Source: Flavobacterium sp. LHD-85 | GTDB lineage: Bacteria; Bacteroidota; Bacteroidia; Flavobacteriales; Flavobacteriaceae | Direction: 5' to 3' | DNA length: 64,000 nt | NCBI RefSeq assembly: GCF_030929595.1 | Contig: NZ_JAVFVR010000004.1 | Span: 248,001-312,000, forward strand | Part shown: positions 8,206 through 16,898 of the stretch, piece after piece | Layout: every line of letters starts with the position of its first letter | How positions within the stretch are numbered: the first letter of the stretch is position 1 | Notes under the pieces: model-generated | Database searches by the model: none | What the model saw: only the letters and a program-made list of their open reading frames with translations | What the model was told of the DNA's origin: nothing | Position numbers and translations under genes: made by a program

Positions 8206-9270
8206 ATGAAGATACTTGTAATCCAGCAAAAAATGATTGGAGACGTTTTGGTCAGCAGCATTATTTGCAACAACCTTAGAGTTGCATATCCAGATGCACA
8301 AATCGACTATTTGGTTTATGCCTCAACAACACCGGTTTTAGAAGGAAATTCAAGCATCGACAATATTGTTTTGTTTGAAGAAAAACACCGAAAAAGTAAA
8401 AAGGAACTTTTAAAATTGGGACTACAGCTTCGAAAAGAAAATTATGATGTACTAATTGATGCCTATTCAAAACTAGAAAGCTGGATACTAGTTCTTTTAA
8501 GTGGCGCTAAAAGAAAAATTTCATACAAAAAACCAGGAAGAACATTTTTATATACCGACAATGTTCCGTTTGAACCTTTTCCTAAAACCAATTTAGGTTT
8601 AGCAATCGAAAGAAGACTTTCTTTATTAGAACCTCTTAATCTCACAATTGAGATAGATCCCATTCCTAAATTATTTGTTTCTGAAAAAGAAAACAAAGAG
8701 GCTATTGCATTATTTGAAAAACATCAGGTTCGAAAAGACAAAAAAACAATCATGATTAGTCTTTTAGGCAGTGAAAAACTTAAAACCTATCCTTTGGAGT
8801 TTATGGCTAAAGTGGTTGATTACATTGCCGACAACGCAGATGTGAATATTCTTTTTAATTATTTCCCAAAACAATTAGAAGAAGCAAAAATTGTTTTTAA
8901 TACTTGCAAACCTTCTACGCAAAACAAGATTTATTTTGATTTATTAGGAGGCGATCTAAGATCTTTTATAGGTTTAGTGAATCAATGTGATGCTATAATC
9001 GGAAATGATGGTGGTGCAATAAATATGGCAAAAGCACTAGACAAACCTTCCTTCATTATTTTTTCTCCTTGGATTGAAAAGAAAATCTGGGCAACTTTTG
9101 AAGATGGAATTCAGCATCTTTCTGTTCATTTAAAAGATTATTGTCCCGTACTATTTCAAAATAAAACAGAGAAAATGCTTAAAAAAGAAGCTTTACCTCT
9201 ATATCAAAAGTTTTTACCCGAATTTTTCGAAGACAGAATTAAATTGTTCTTAAAACAAAACGGATTTTAA
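8206..9270 (+). CDS. glycosyltransferase family 9 (heptosyltransferase-like)
   Basis: A 354-residue GT-B enzyme. It starts with MKILVIQQKMIGDVLVSS, the typical GT9 opening with the GD pair, and has the C-terminal donor-site motif in the region CDAIIGNDGGAINMAKAL. GT9 enzymes such as WaaC, WaaF and WaaQ add heptose to the inner core of lipopolysaccharide from ADP-heptose at the inner membrane. The exact sugar here is not known. A GT2 gene follows after 8 bases, so the two are almost certainly co-transcribed, and further LPS-type genes follow. Confidence 0.88.
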   Translation: MKILVIQQKMIGDVLVSSIICNNLRVAYPDAQIDYLVYASTTPVLEGNSSIDNIVLFEEKHRKSKKELLKLGLQLRKENYDVLIDAYSKLESWILVLLSGAKRKISYKKPGRTFLYTDNVPFEPFPKTNLGLAIERRLSLLEPLNLTIEIDPIPKLFVSEKENKEAIALFEKHQVRKDKKTIMISLLGSEKLKTYPLEFMAKVVDYIADNADVNILFNYFPKQLEEAKIVFNTCKPSTQNKIYFDLLGGDLRSFIGLVNQCDAIIGNDGGAINMAKALDKPSFIIFSPWIEKKIWATFEDGIQHLSVHLKDYCPVLFQNKTEKMLKKEALPLYQKFLPEFFEDRIKLFLKQNGF

Positions 9271-9278
9271 TTAACAAA

Positions 9279-10064
9279 ATGATTTTCTCAGAAAAGCAGC
9301 ACCTCACAGCATTAATCATTACGCATAATGAAGAACAAAACATTAATCCTGTTTTGGAAAATCTTTCATTTGCTGATGAGATTATTGTTGTAGACTCATT
9401 TAGCACTGATAAAACTTTTGAGATTGCATCTTCCTTTAAAAATGTAAAAACTGTTCAGCATATTTTTCAAAATTTTGCTGCACAACGAAATTATGCCCTA
9501 AGCCTAGCTTCAAACTCTTGGATTCTTTTTATAGATGCAGATGAGCGACTGACTCCTGAGCTACAAAAAGAAATTGAAGTAGCTATTAATCAAAAAAACA
9601 CCATTTCTGCTTATTTCATCTATCGAACCTTTATGTTTAAAAACAAAAGATTGCTATTCAGCGGGTGGCAAACTGACAAGATTATTCGATTATTTAAGAA
9701 AGAAAATGCATTTTATAATGAGGAAAAAATCGTTCACGAAAAACTGATTATAAATGGCGAAGTAGGCAAATTAAAAACCAAACTTATTCATTTTTCTTAC
9801 TCTGCTTTTGAAGATTACAAGAAAAAAATGATTCTTTACGGAAAACTAAAAGCTCAAGAAGAATTGGCTAAAAACACAAAGCCAAATTTCTTTCATTTCT
9901 ATATTCGTCCAGCCTATCAATTTTTACATCAATACATCATTCGTTTAGGCTTTCTTGACGGAAAATCAGGATTAATTATCTGTTATTTAAATGCACTTAG
10001 CGTAAGCGTTCGTTTTCAAGAACTAAAAAAAATAAGATCTAAGACTGTGACTTCCAAAATTTAA
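9279..10064 (+). CDS. glycosyltransferase family 2 (WaaE/KdtX-like)
   Basis: A 261-residue single-domain GT-A enzyme. The N-terminus ALIITHNEEQNINPVLENL and the motif FIDADERLTPEL with the DAD metal site identify GT2. The overall pattern, with EIIVVDSFSTDKT and later WQTDKIIRLFKK, resembles the WaaE/KdtX beta-1,4-glucosyltransferase group that decorates LPS inner-core heptose. It lies 8 bases after the GT9 gene. Its last 26 bases overlap the end of the convergent kinase gene. Family is confident; acceptor and donor are inferred. Confidence 0.87.
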   Translation: MIFSEKQHLTALIITHNEEQNINPVLENLSFADEIIVVDSFSTDKTFEIASSFKNVKTVQHIFQNFAAQRNYALSLASNSWILFIDADERLTPELQKEIEVAINQKNTISAYFIYRTFMFKNKRLLFSGWQTDKIIRLFKKENAFYNEEKIVHEKLIINGEVGKLKTKLIHFSYSAFEDYKKKMILYGKLKAQEELAKNTKPNFFHFYIRPAYQFLHQYIIRLGFLDGKSGLIICYLNALSVSVRFQELKKIRSKTVTSKI

Positions 10065-10812
10065 GTTTCTTTTTTAATCTTTTCTTTTTGGCAAAACTTT
10101 CTTGAAAATCTTCTGTTGCCTGCCACATTTTCTCAAAGATTTCAGCTTCGCTTTTTTCTTTATAGAACTTAGCATATTCATTACTCATTACCGCAACCAT
10201 TTCTTTCTTTGGCGTTAAACGGCTAAAGTTATTCATTCTTTGCTCAAAAGTCATATGCGGATGAAAGTTCATTCTATTTAAATCAACCAAAAAGAAAGCG
10301 TATTTATTGTCTTCTAGTTTCTTTACCAAAGTATTTCCTGGCGAATGATCTAAAAATTCCACTCCTTTTTCATGAAGCTCAAAACAAAATTTAGAAAACT
10401 GCCTTAAAATAACATCATGATTTGGATAGTCTGGAATTTCTACAAGCTCTCTATATGTCAATTCAGTTACCAAATGTTCGCTCACATAATAACTGTCTTT
10501 TAAACCAATAAAACTAAAATTTTCAAGAAAAGCTATTGGTTCTGGCGTACCAATTCCTTTTTCCAACAAAATAGTAGCATATTCAAAAGAACGTCTGGCT
10601 TTTGATTTTCTAAAATATTTGTAAGCAATTTTGTTTACGATATTAGGAATCTTGAAAGACTTTATGTTGATTGTCTTTTCGTTCAGTTCAAACAATTTTA
10701 TTCTATTTCGATCACCATTTCCAAAAAGAATTCCTGTATTATTAAAACCTCTAATACTGTTTAGAATAGAGTCTGTATTGTTCTTGAAAATTGGATTTAC
10801 TTTAAAATTCAT
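10039..10812 (-). CDS. lipopolysaccharide (Kdo) kinase-like protein
   Basis: A 257-residue protein of the KdkA/InaA/WaaP group of small kinases that phosphorylate Kdo or heptose of LPS. The active-site region is EFLDHSPGNTLV, the counterpart of the kinase catalytic loop, followed by FFLVDLNRMNF, the counterpart of the metal-binding DFG. The frame is open 15 codons upstream, but a promoter at 10833-10863 overlaps that extension, so the start is taken as ATG 10812 (MNFKVNP). It is convergent with and overlaps the GT2 gene by 26 bp. An LPS phosphorylation role is supported by the neighbours. Confidence 0.8.
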   Translation of the reverse strand: MNFKVNPIFKNNTDSILNSIRGFNNTGILFGNGDRNRIKLFELNEKTINIKSFKIPNIVNKIAYKYFRKSKARRSFEYATILLEKGIGTPEPIAFLENFSFIGLKDSYYVSEHLVTELTYRELVEIPDYPNHDVILRQFSKFCFELHEKGVEFLDHSPGNTLVKKLEDNKYAFFLVDLNRMNFHPHMTFEQRMNNFSRLTPKKEMVAVMSNEYAKFYKEKSEAEIFEKMWQATEDFQESFAKKKRLKKKLKFWKSQS

Positions 10813-10832
10813 CAGTATATTTTTATTAACTA

Positions 10833-10863
10833 CAAAAATACATATACAATCTAACACTTCAAA
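10833..10863 (-). promoter_or_regulatory. promoter of the Kdo-kinase-like gene
   Basis: On the minus strand, TTTG at 10863-10860, a 19-base spacer, then TATTTTTG at 10840-10833: a full consensus match. The -7 box ends 20 bases before the ATG at 10812 and makes the upstream start at 10857 unlikely. Confidence 0.7.
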
Positions 10864-10895
10864 TTAATATTGTATTTTCGTAAAAAAAATAAAGG

Positions 10896-11972
10896 ATGTC
10901 ACAACAAAAGACTGTTTTTCTAGAGACTCACAACATAAATAATAGAGCTACTGGTTTAGGAACTTTCAATTATGAACTAATAAAAGGTTTATCTGAGTTA
11001 GAGTTTGAAAACTTAAAACTAACCTTAAACGCTACAGATACAAAACTTCTTGAAAGCGAGTTTGGAAACAAATTCAATTACAACAAGTACAGCAATTTAT
11101 CAAGAATGAAATTCTTTAGAATTCGTAAAAAATATGACTTATGGCATTCTGTAAATCAAAACATAAAAGTTGAACCTTTTACAAAAACAAAGTATTTGCT
11201 TACGATTCACGATGTGAATTTTGCCGAGGAAATATCTTCAGACATTAATCATAAAAGAAACAAACTTTTTTTAGAAAAACTAAATAAAGCAACTGCTGTT
11301 ACTTACATTTCAGAATTTGCAAAAAAACAAACACATCAATATTTTGATGTTCCAAACGTTCCTGAATATGTCATTCATAACGGAAATCCAATCACTGAAT
11401 TTCTAGACCTATCTTCATACGCACCAAATGTTCCTACCGACAAGCCTTTCTTTTATACAATTGGTGATTTTATTGAAAGAAAAAACTTTGAATCTATTAT
11501 CAATATGATGAAACTGATTAAAGATTACAATTTAATTATTTCTGGTAATAATGATAAAAAATACGGCGAAAAAATAAAACAGCTTATAAGTGATAATGGC
11601 TTAACAAATCAGGTTTTTTTAACTGGAAAAGTAACCGATCAAGGCAAGCAGTTTTTTATGAAAAATTGCACAGCATTTCTTTTCCCTTCGATAAGAGAAG
11701 GTTTTGGCCTACCGCCTATCGAAGCAATGAGTTTTGGAAAACCAACTTTTTTATCTGACAAAACTTCATTGCCTGAAATTGGAGGAGATGCAGCAAAATA
11801 CTGGTCAGATTTTGATCCTGAATATATGAAAACAGTATTATTTGACGGATTAAATAGTTTTGAAAACAATAAAGCCGAAAAAGAATCGCTATTTAAGCAA
11901 AGGGCTGCAAGTTTTAATTGGAAAACAGCTGCAGCAGAGTACTTAAAAGTCTACAATGAGATTTTGATGTAA
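10896..11972 (+). CDS. glycosyltransferase family 4
   Basis: A 358-residue GT-B enzyme with the GT4 retaining motif EGFGLPPIE (the EX7E donor site) around residue 270, inside the longer stretch FLFPSIREGFGLPPIEAMSFGKP, and a SLPEIGGDAA segment after it. It opens with a glycine-rich loop region, RATGLGTFNYELIKGL. GT4 enzymes use nucleotide sugars for cell-surface glycans. It is divergent from the kinase gene and followed by another sugar-transferase-like gene. Probable role in LPS core or O-antigen assembly; the sugar is unknown. Confidence 0.88.
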   Translation: MSQQKTVFLETHNINNRATGLGTFNYELIKGLSELEFENLKLTLNATDTKLLESEFGNKFNYNKYSNLSRMKFFRIRKKYDLWHSVNQNIKVEPFTKTKYLLTIHDVNFAEEISSDINHKRNKLFLEKLNKATAVTYISEFAKKQTHQYFDVPNVPEYVIHNGNPITEFLDLSSYAPNVPTDKPFFYTIGDFIERKNFESIINMMKLIKDYNLIISGNNDKKYGEKIKQLISDNGLTNQVFLTGKVTDQGKQFFMKNCTAFLFPSIREGFGLPPIEAMSFGKPTFLSDKTSLPEIGGDAAKYWSDFDPEYMKTVLFDGLNSFENNKAEKESLFKQRAASFNWKTAAAEYLKVYNEILM

Positions 11973-12049
11973 AATCATAAAAAAAACAATCAGTTGCTTT
12001 TAAGCCAAATAACATAAATTAAACCTATAAATTGCATTAGAAATAAATA

Positions 12050-13024
12050 ATGAATATAACCCTAATAACCCTAGATAATTTAGGAATGAACGAACCCATT
12101 TCGTCAGCTCTAAAAAAACGAGGACATAACGTACGCCATATAAACTTCAGAGATTATAAGTACAAATATCCTTCTATTTTTCACAGGGTTTATAATTTTA
12201 TTTTGAAAGCTTTTTTTAAAAAGAATCTAAAAACCATACATCACGGAAAAGAAATACTGAAAGAATTAGAAAAAAACCATGAGATTCAAGATGTAATTCT
12301 AACCATAAAAGGCGATTTTATTGATTCTGACAGTATTTTAAAATTTAAAAAATTCACTAAAAAATCGATTGGTTTTTTTAATGACAACATTTACCGCTGT
12401 CCAAAAATCAAACGAGTTATACCTAGTTTTGACGAAGCTTATTCATTTGAAAAAGAAGATTGTGCCAACTTTAATATGAATTTTGCTCCTAACTGGATTT
12501 ACACAAAGGAGATATCTAATAAAGAAATTCCCGCAGAATATGGTGTTTTCAATATTAGTACAATAGACAAAAGGCTTTCTACCTTAATTCGAATTGCTAA
12601 CGAATTAAAATCTAAAAATATAAACTTCAAATTTATTGTTTACGATAAAAAAAATGAGCCTAAAACAGGAACTGAAGGCATTACATATATTAACAAACAT
12701 GTGCCTTTGCCTGAAGTAAATGATTACGCAGACCGTTCAAAAGTATTATTAGACATCCATAGAGATGGCCAGATTGGATTGACTTTTAGAATTTTTGAAA
12801 GCATAGGGCTCGAAAAAAAGCTTATTACAACAAATTACGATATTAAAAACTACGATTTTTACAATCCAAATAATATCCTCATAATAGACGAAAACAATCC
12901 TGTTATACCCGCTTCTTTTTTTGAAAATGAGTATGAAAAAATCCCAGAATCGATTTATAAAAAATACACTGTAGAAGGCTGGATTGATAATGTAATTTTC
13001 AAAAACAATACATTTAATATTTAA
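12050..13024 (+). CDS. putative glycosyltransferase (CgeB/WaaS-like)
   Basis: A 324-residue protein with a GT-B-like N-terminus (MNITLITLDNLGMNEPISSALKKRGH) and the C-terminal half PLPEVNDYADRSKVLLDIHRDGQIGLTFRIFESIG, where an invariant-looking RDGQIGLT-RIFE stretch occupies the donor-site position. This pattern is found in CgeB-like and WaaS-like sugar transferases. No DXD or EX7E motif is present, so it is assigned with caution. It is very A/T-rich and lysine-rich, more than the core genes around it, as often seen in surface-polysaccharide loci. It lies 77 bases after the GT4 gene. Confidence 0.65.
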   Translation: MNITLITLDNLGMNEPISSALKKRGHNVRHINFRDYKYKYPSIFHRVYNFILKAFFKKNLKTIHHGKEILKELEKNHEIQDVILTIKGDFIDSDSILKFKKFTKKSIGFFNDNIYRCPKIKRVIPSFDEAYSFEKEDCANFNMNFAPNWIYTKEISNKEIPAEYGVFNISTIDKRLSTLIRIANELKSKNINFKFIVYDKKNEPKTGTEGITYINKHVPLPEVNDYADRSKVLLDIHRDGQIGLTFRIFESIGLEKKLITTNYDIKNYDFYNPNNILIIDENNPVIPASFFENEYEKIPESIYKKYTVEGWIDNVIFKNNTFNI

Positions 13025-13131
13025 AACTAAATTATTGTTATACAACCTAATAAGCCTTCAGAATGTTATACAATAGAATTTTTCCTTCAACATCTCAAAA
13101 AACTCTAAAAAGCTTTTACAAGTAAAATGCA

Positions 13132-13139
13132 TAACTTTG
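13132..13139 (+). promoter_or_regulatory. -7 promoter box for tsaC
   Basis: TAACTTTG, an exact TAnnTTTG, 30 bases before the ATG at 13170. No TTG is seen at -33 spacing. Confidence 0.5.
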
Positions 13140-13169
13140 CAATCTTAATAGAGTATATATAATTGTAAA

Positions 13170-13730
13170 ATGAACGAGGAAATCATCAACGCATACGAAG
13201 TAATCAAAAACGGAGGCATAATTTTATATCCAACAGATACCGTTTGGGGAATTGGCTGTGATGCTACAAACCCAGATGCTGTTGCTAAAATTTATAAATT
13301 AAAACAGCGCGCAGAAACACAAAGCATGATTGTTTTAATGAATGGCGAAAAGATGATATACAATGTATTTAAAAACATTCCTGAAGTTGCCTGGCAAATT
13401 TGGGATTTATCAGACAAACCAACTACATTAATTCTTGACGACGCCAGAAACGTAGCACCAAACATTATCGCTGCCGACAAATCATTGGGAGTTCGTTTGG
13501 TAAAAGAACCTTTCTGCTACAAATTGATGGAAAGAATGAAAAAACCTCTGGTTTCAACTTCTGCCAATATTTCGGGACAACCTACTCCAATTGCTTTCAA
13601 AGACATTAGTCCTGAAATTATCAACGGCGTTGATTATGTTGTGAAATTAAATCAAGATAAAATAAACGGAAAATCCTCTACGATAATTAAATTAACTAAC
13701 GATTCGCAAGTAAAAGTAATTCGTAAATAG
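13170..13730 (+). CDS. tsaC: L-threonylcarbamoyladenylate synthase (Sua5/YciO/YrdC)
   Basis: Makes threonylcarbamoyl-AMP from threonine, bicarbonate and ATP, the first step of the t6A37 modification of tRNAs reading ANN codons. The family start GGIILYPTDTVWGIGCDA is followed by IYKLKQR and, later, PLVSTSANISGQPTP, all conserved ATP and substrate contacts. At 186 residues it is the short single-domain TsaC form without the Sua5 C-terminal domain. It stands alone after the LPS genes and is followed by a repeat-rich spacer. Confidence 0.93.
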   Translation: MNEEIINAYEVIKNGGIILYPTDTVWGIGCDATNPDAVAKIYKLKQRAETQSMIVLMNGEKMIYNVFKNIPEVAWQIWDLSDKPTTLILDDARNVAPNIIAADKSLGVRLVKEPFCYKLMERMKKPLVSTSANISGQPTPIAFKDISPEIINGVDYVVKLNQDKINGKSSTIIKLTNDSQVKVIRK

Positions 13731-13833
13731 CTTTTTTTTTGTTTCAGGTTTCAGGTTTTTGAAAAAACTTTGAATATAGTTTTTACTGCAAAGCACATAA
13801 AGAAGCTTTTATTGAAAATCTAAATAGAGTTAA

Positions 13834-13986
13834 AAAAAGTTCGCAAAGCTTTATCAAAACAAACTTTGCGAACTTTTTCATTTTAATGGATCTTAAAAAA
13901 TCTTAGCGCCCTTTTCGTAATTCTTTTTTCCCAATAGTTATCGGGATTGCGGTTAAAAAAACATAGCACCTTAGTATCTTAGCATC
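13834..13986. repeat. intergenic word-repeat hairpin element (CTTTGCGAA and CTTAGCATC words)
   Basis: A 15-bp perfect inverted repeat (13834-13848 with 13864-13878) spells AGTTCGCAAAG and its complement, and can end transcription from tsaC. After it come near-copies of CTTAG words (CTTAGCGCC, CCTTAGTATCTTAGCATCTTAG) running up to the stop of the cysteine desulfurase gene. The space 13731-13833 holds a duplicated GTTTCAG and nothing else recognisable. Confidence 0.7.
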
Positions 13987-15111
13987 TTAGACCGTTTTCA
14001 AACTTTCAATAAGCCAATCGATATCTTCTTTGGTATTGTAGTGACTAAATGAAATTCGAAGATTTGGTAATTTTAAATCGGTCTCCGAAAGCATTTCATT
14101 TAAAACATGCGAAGGTTTTATACTTCCAGACTGGCAAGCACTTCCTCTGGAAACTGCAATTCCTTTCATATCTAAACTGAAAAGCAGCATCGATGTTTTA
14201 TCTGATGAAAACGGAAGAATAATATTGATGATGTTATAGAAATCATCTTTCTTTCCGTTGATTTTAAAATCTGGAAAATGAATTTCCAACTGCTCAATCA
14301 GATATTTTTTTATACTTGAAATATAAGCTCTTTCTTCATCAAGCTTTTCATAAGAAATAGATAACGCTTTTGCCATTCCGGCAATCTGATGTACGGCTTC
14401 TGTTCCCGCCCGTAGCCCTTTTTCCTGTTCGCCTCCAAAAAGCAATGGCTGCAAACCAGAATTTTTTCGGATAAAAGCAAAACCAATTCCTTTTGGTCCG
14501 TGAAACTTATGCGCACTCGCTAAAATAAAGTCAACAGGAGTCTTTTGCAGGTCGATTTCTGTCTTCCCTACAGACTGAACCGTATCTGAATGAAACAAAG
14601 CATTGTATTGCTTGCAAATCAAGCCTACGCGATCTAAATCTAAAATAGTTCCCGTTTCATTATTTACATGCATCAAGCTAACCAAAGTCTTTTTTTCTTC
14701 GGCCAATAAATTAGATAAATGCGTTAAATCTAAACTTCCATCTGCATTTACATTCACATAATCAACCTGAATATTGTATTCTTCCTGAAGCGCCCAAACG
14801 GTATGGAGAACAGCATGATGTTCAATCTTTGAAGTAATGATTCTTTCTACTTTTAAATCTTCAACGGCAGAACGCAGAATCCAGTTGTCGGCTTCAGTAC
14901 CGCCAGAAGTAAAAATGATTTCTTGAGCAGTGCAGTTTAAATGCTTTGCAATGCTCTTTCTTGAAAGTTCTAATATTGTTTTACCATTTCGCCCAAAACT
15001 ATGTGTAGACGATGGATTTCCATAATCCTCAAGCATTATTTTGGTCATTTCCTGAATTACTTCAGGACGCATTGCTGTTGTTGAGGCATTATCTAGATAT
15101 ACTTTTTTCAT
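13987..15111 (-). CDS. cysteine desulfurase (NifS/IscS-like)
   Basis: PLP enzyme that takes sulfur from cysteine, giving alanine and an enzyme persulfide used for Fe-S clusters or tRNA thiolation. From ATG 15111 the protein is 374 residues. Visible features are YLDNASTT at the start, His99 stacking over PLP in SKIEHHAV, the Schiff-base Lys202 in ASAHKFHGPKG, and the mobile catalytic Cys326 in SRGSACQSGS, the short-loop pattern of group I IscS/NifS enzymes. Eight further codons are open upstream, but MKKVYLDN is the family start. No scaffold or regulator gene is adjacent, so it may be a second or housekeeping desulfurase. Confidence 0.93.
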   Translation of the reverse strand: MKKVYLDNASTTAMRPEVIQEMTKIMLEDYGNPSSTHSFGRNGKTILELSRKSIAKHLNCTAQEIIFTSGGTEADNWILRSAVEDLKVERIITSKIEHHAVLHTVWALQEEYNIQVDYVNVNADGSLDLTHLSNLLAEEKKTLVSLMHVNNETGTILDLDRVGLICKQYNALFHSDTVQSVGKTEIDLQKTPVDFILASAHKFHGPKGIGFAFIRKNSGLQPLLFGGEQEKGLRAGTEAVHQIAGMAKALSISYEKLDEERAYISSIKKYLIEQLEIHFPDFKINGKKDDFYNIINIILPFSSDKTSMLLFSLDMKGIAVSRGSACQSGSIKPSHVLNEMLSETDLKLPNLRISFSHYNTKEDIDWLIESLKTV

Positions 15112-15172
15112 TGCTGCAAAGTTAAGAAATATCAATTGTCAAATCTTAAATATCATTTGGCAATTTTTTCAC

Positions 15173-15180
15173 TATTTTTG
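15173..15180 (+). promoter_or_regulatory. -7 promoter box for the lipoprotein gene at 15199
   Basis: TATTTTTG, an exact TAnnTTTG, ends 18 bases before the ATG at 15199. It lies inside a longer open frame that begins at 15136 and so supports the later start. Confidence 0.5.
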
Positions 15181-15198
15181 ACCCAAATAAATTTTACG

Positions 15199-16197
15199 AT
15201 GAAAAAATATGCTGCCCTCCTATTATTTGCTCTTTTTTTGAACGGATGCGATGATGGAGATTTAACTGTAGACGAAATAGACTTTGCGGATATTGAAACG
15301 TCACAAGCCTGTGATCCTACAACTAATGCTTTAATTTATAAATTAAAACCTCAGGAAGCTCTTTTACTTCAAATGCCAGAAGGAGCAATCATCAATGACA
15401 ACGGTACCAAAATATACACAATAGATTCAAAAGGCACTGGTGCGTATCGAGTAGTTTACAGAGCCTATGATGGAACTGTTGCGCAAGAAAACATTTGTGG
15501 TACGATACCGCCAAGCATTCCTAAAGTAACCGAAGAATGGAATGGAATTGATGGAATAATAGAAATTACAACTAAACAAATAGACCCAGCCAACAGTAAT
15601 AATGATGGAGGAACCCGAATTACAGGTTATGAACACACAATTGTTTTTAGAAATATTACGTTTGCTAAACCAGCAGGGAACCAAACTGAAGCGGAGTTTA
15701 TATTTGGGACATATAATACTAACGTAACTCCAGCCGATTTAACTTTCAAAACTAATCCGAATGGTTCGGCTTATGAGTGTGACGAAGTTGCTAGAGTTTA
15801 CAATTACAACAATACATTTTATTTATCTATTGATGATATCGATCCTGCATTGTTTGTTAATGACATTACTCCAAGCAATCAGCCTCGTACAAGTTTAATT
15901 ACAGAAACACAAAATAAAGTGTTTTATAAAACTGCAAAAGAAGGAACTGGATCTATAACACCAGTTTTTATTTGTGCCAAATTACAACCGTCAGCACCTG
16001 TCATTGAAGAAACTTGGACAGGAGAGCTCGGCAAGCCAAATGAAAGCGGAATTATTGAAGTAACCACTACAAAAACCGGACAAGTTTTTGAGCATACAAT
16101 AGTACTTAAAAATGTGATTTTGAAAAAAGGAAATAGTAGCTTTAAATTGGGAAGCAGTTTCGTTCTTGGAAAAATTACCAGACCTGCAACAAACTAA
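15199..16197 (+). CDS. two-repeat surface lipoprotein of unknown function
   Basis: A 332-residue protein. MKKYAALLLFALFLNGC is a lipoprotein signal with lipobox cysteine 17, followed by DDGD, acidic residues at the position of the lipoprotein export signal that sends Bacteroidota lipoproteins to the outer face. The mature protein contains an internal duplication: ICGTIPPSIPKVTEEWNG, then GIIEITT and YEHTIVFRNITF, is echoed by ICAKLQPSAPVIEETWTG, GIIEVTT and FEHTIVLKNVIL near the C-terminus. No enzymatic motif is seen. The start at 15199 is preferred because the signal peptide begins there. A strong stem-loop follows. Confidence 0.75.
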   Translation: MKKYAALLLFALFLNGCDDGDLTVDEIDFADIETSQACDPTTNALIYKLKPQEALLLQMPEGAIINDNGTKIYTIDSKGTGAYRVVYRAYDGTVAQENICGTIPPSIPKVTEEWNGIDGIIEITTKQIDPANSNNDGGTRITGYEHTIVFRNITFAKPAGNQTEAEFIFGTYNTNVTPADLTFKTNPNGSAYECDEVARVYNYNNTFYLSIDDIDPALFVNDITPSNQPRTSLITETQNKVFYKTAKEGTGSITPVFICAKLQPSAPVIEETWTGELGKPNESGIIEVTTTKTGQVFEHTIVLKNVILKKGNSSFKLGSSFVLGKITRPATN

Positions 16198-16242
16198 AAA
16201 AGTAGATTTCCAAAAAGAAATCAACCAAACTAATTCTTACAA

Positions 16243-16304
16243 AAAAACGTCTGTTTTTTGAGATGATTTTACAAATAAATCAGAACAAAAACAGACGTTT
16301 TTTT
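16243..16304 (+). terminator. long-armed terminator after the two-repeat lipoprotein
   Basis: A 16-bp perfect stem (16243-16258 with 16287-16302) reads AAAAACGTCTGTTTTT and its complement, with a 28-base loop that itself can pair (TGATTT with AAATCA). T and A runs on both sides allow it to work in both directions. Confidence 0.8.
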
Positions 16305-16345
16305 ATGCTTTAAATTGAAGCTTTTTGACTTTAAAAAAGCCTTAA

Positions 16346-16897
16346 TTATTTAGAGTTTTGCCTTATATAAACTTCGGTCGCACCTAGACCATATTTTTGA
16401 TAATTGGCATCTTGAAAATCAATTCCGTCATAACGACCCAATAAAAAATCAAGTTCAGCTTTCAAAATTCCTTCACCCACACCATGAATAAAAACAATTT
16501 TCGGAATGCGGTTTTTCATCGCAAATTCGATATGTCTTTTTGCCGTTTCCGTCTGCAATGTTAAAATGTCATAGTTTGACATTCCGCGTTTATTTTTAAC
16601 CAATTTTTCGATATGCAAATCAAATTCTGGAACGCCAACATCGCGCTTATCTTTCTTTTCTTTAACAAAACTTCGCGGTTTTGGCTCTGTTTTCTCTTTC
16701 GAAACTTCATCTAAATCAATTCTTTTAATAGAATTCATTAAATTACTGGTTTCTTGAATCTTAAGCAACTCGTTGACTAAAAATGTCATCATAAATCCAT
16801 CCTCAGTTTCAATCAAAACCTCGTTATTTTTAACCGAAACTACCGTTCCGTTTATGGCTTCATCGAGTACTGAAACCTTATCTCCTTTTGCAAGCAT
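16346..16897 (-). CDS. Smr domain protein with N-terminal DUF2027-like domain
   Basis: A 183-residue protein. The first 60 residues form a small beta domain (MLAKGDKVSVLDEAINGTVVSV). The C-terminal Smr domain runs from FDLHIEKL (the LDxH-type motif) to the HGVGEG loop (HGxGxG) and the closing YGLGATEVYIRQ. Smr domains are nucleic-acid nickases or binding modules found in MutS2 and alone; this is the stand-alone Bacteroidota type. The frame is open 14 codons upstream, but those codons overlap the preceding small gene, whose TAG at 16901-16899 is one base from this ATG (TAGGATG on the minus strand), pointing to translational coupling. Confidence 0.85.
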   Translation of the reverse strand: MLAKGDKVSVLDEAINGTVVSVKNNEVLIETEDGFMMTFLVNELLKIQETSNLMNSIKRIDLDEVSKEKTEPKPRSFVKEKKDKRDVGVPEFDLHIEKLVKNKRGMSNYDILTLQTETAKRHIEFAMKNRIPKIVFIHGVGEGILKAELDFLLGRYDGIDFQDANYQKYGLGATEVYIRQNSK

Positions 16898-16898
16898 C

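Noticed and set aside
8206..13024. The LPS cluster as a genomic island
   Set aside because: No integrase, tRNA or direct-repeat boundary is seen; surface-glycan genes are often A/T-rich.
13987..15135. Longer N-terminus of the cysteine desulfurase from 15135
   Set aside because: The family begins with MKKVYLDNAS at 15111, and the additional codons lack support.
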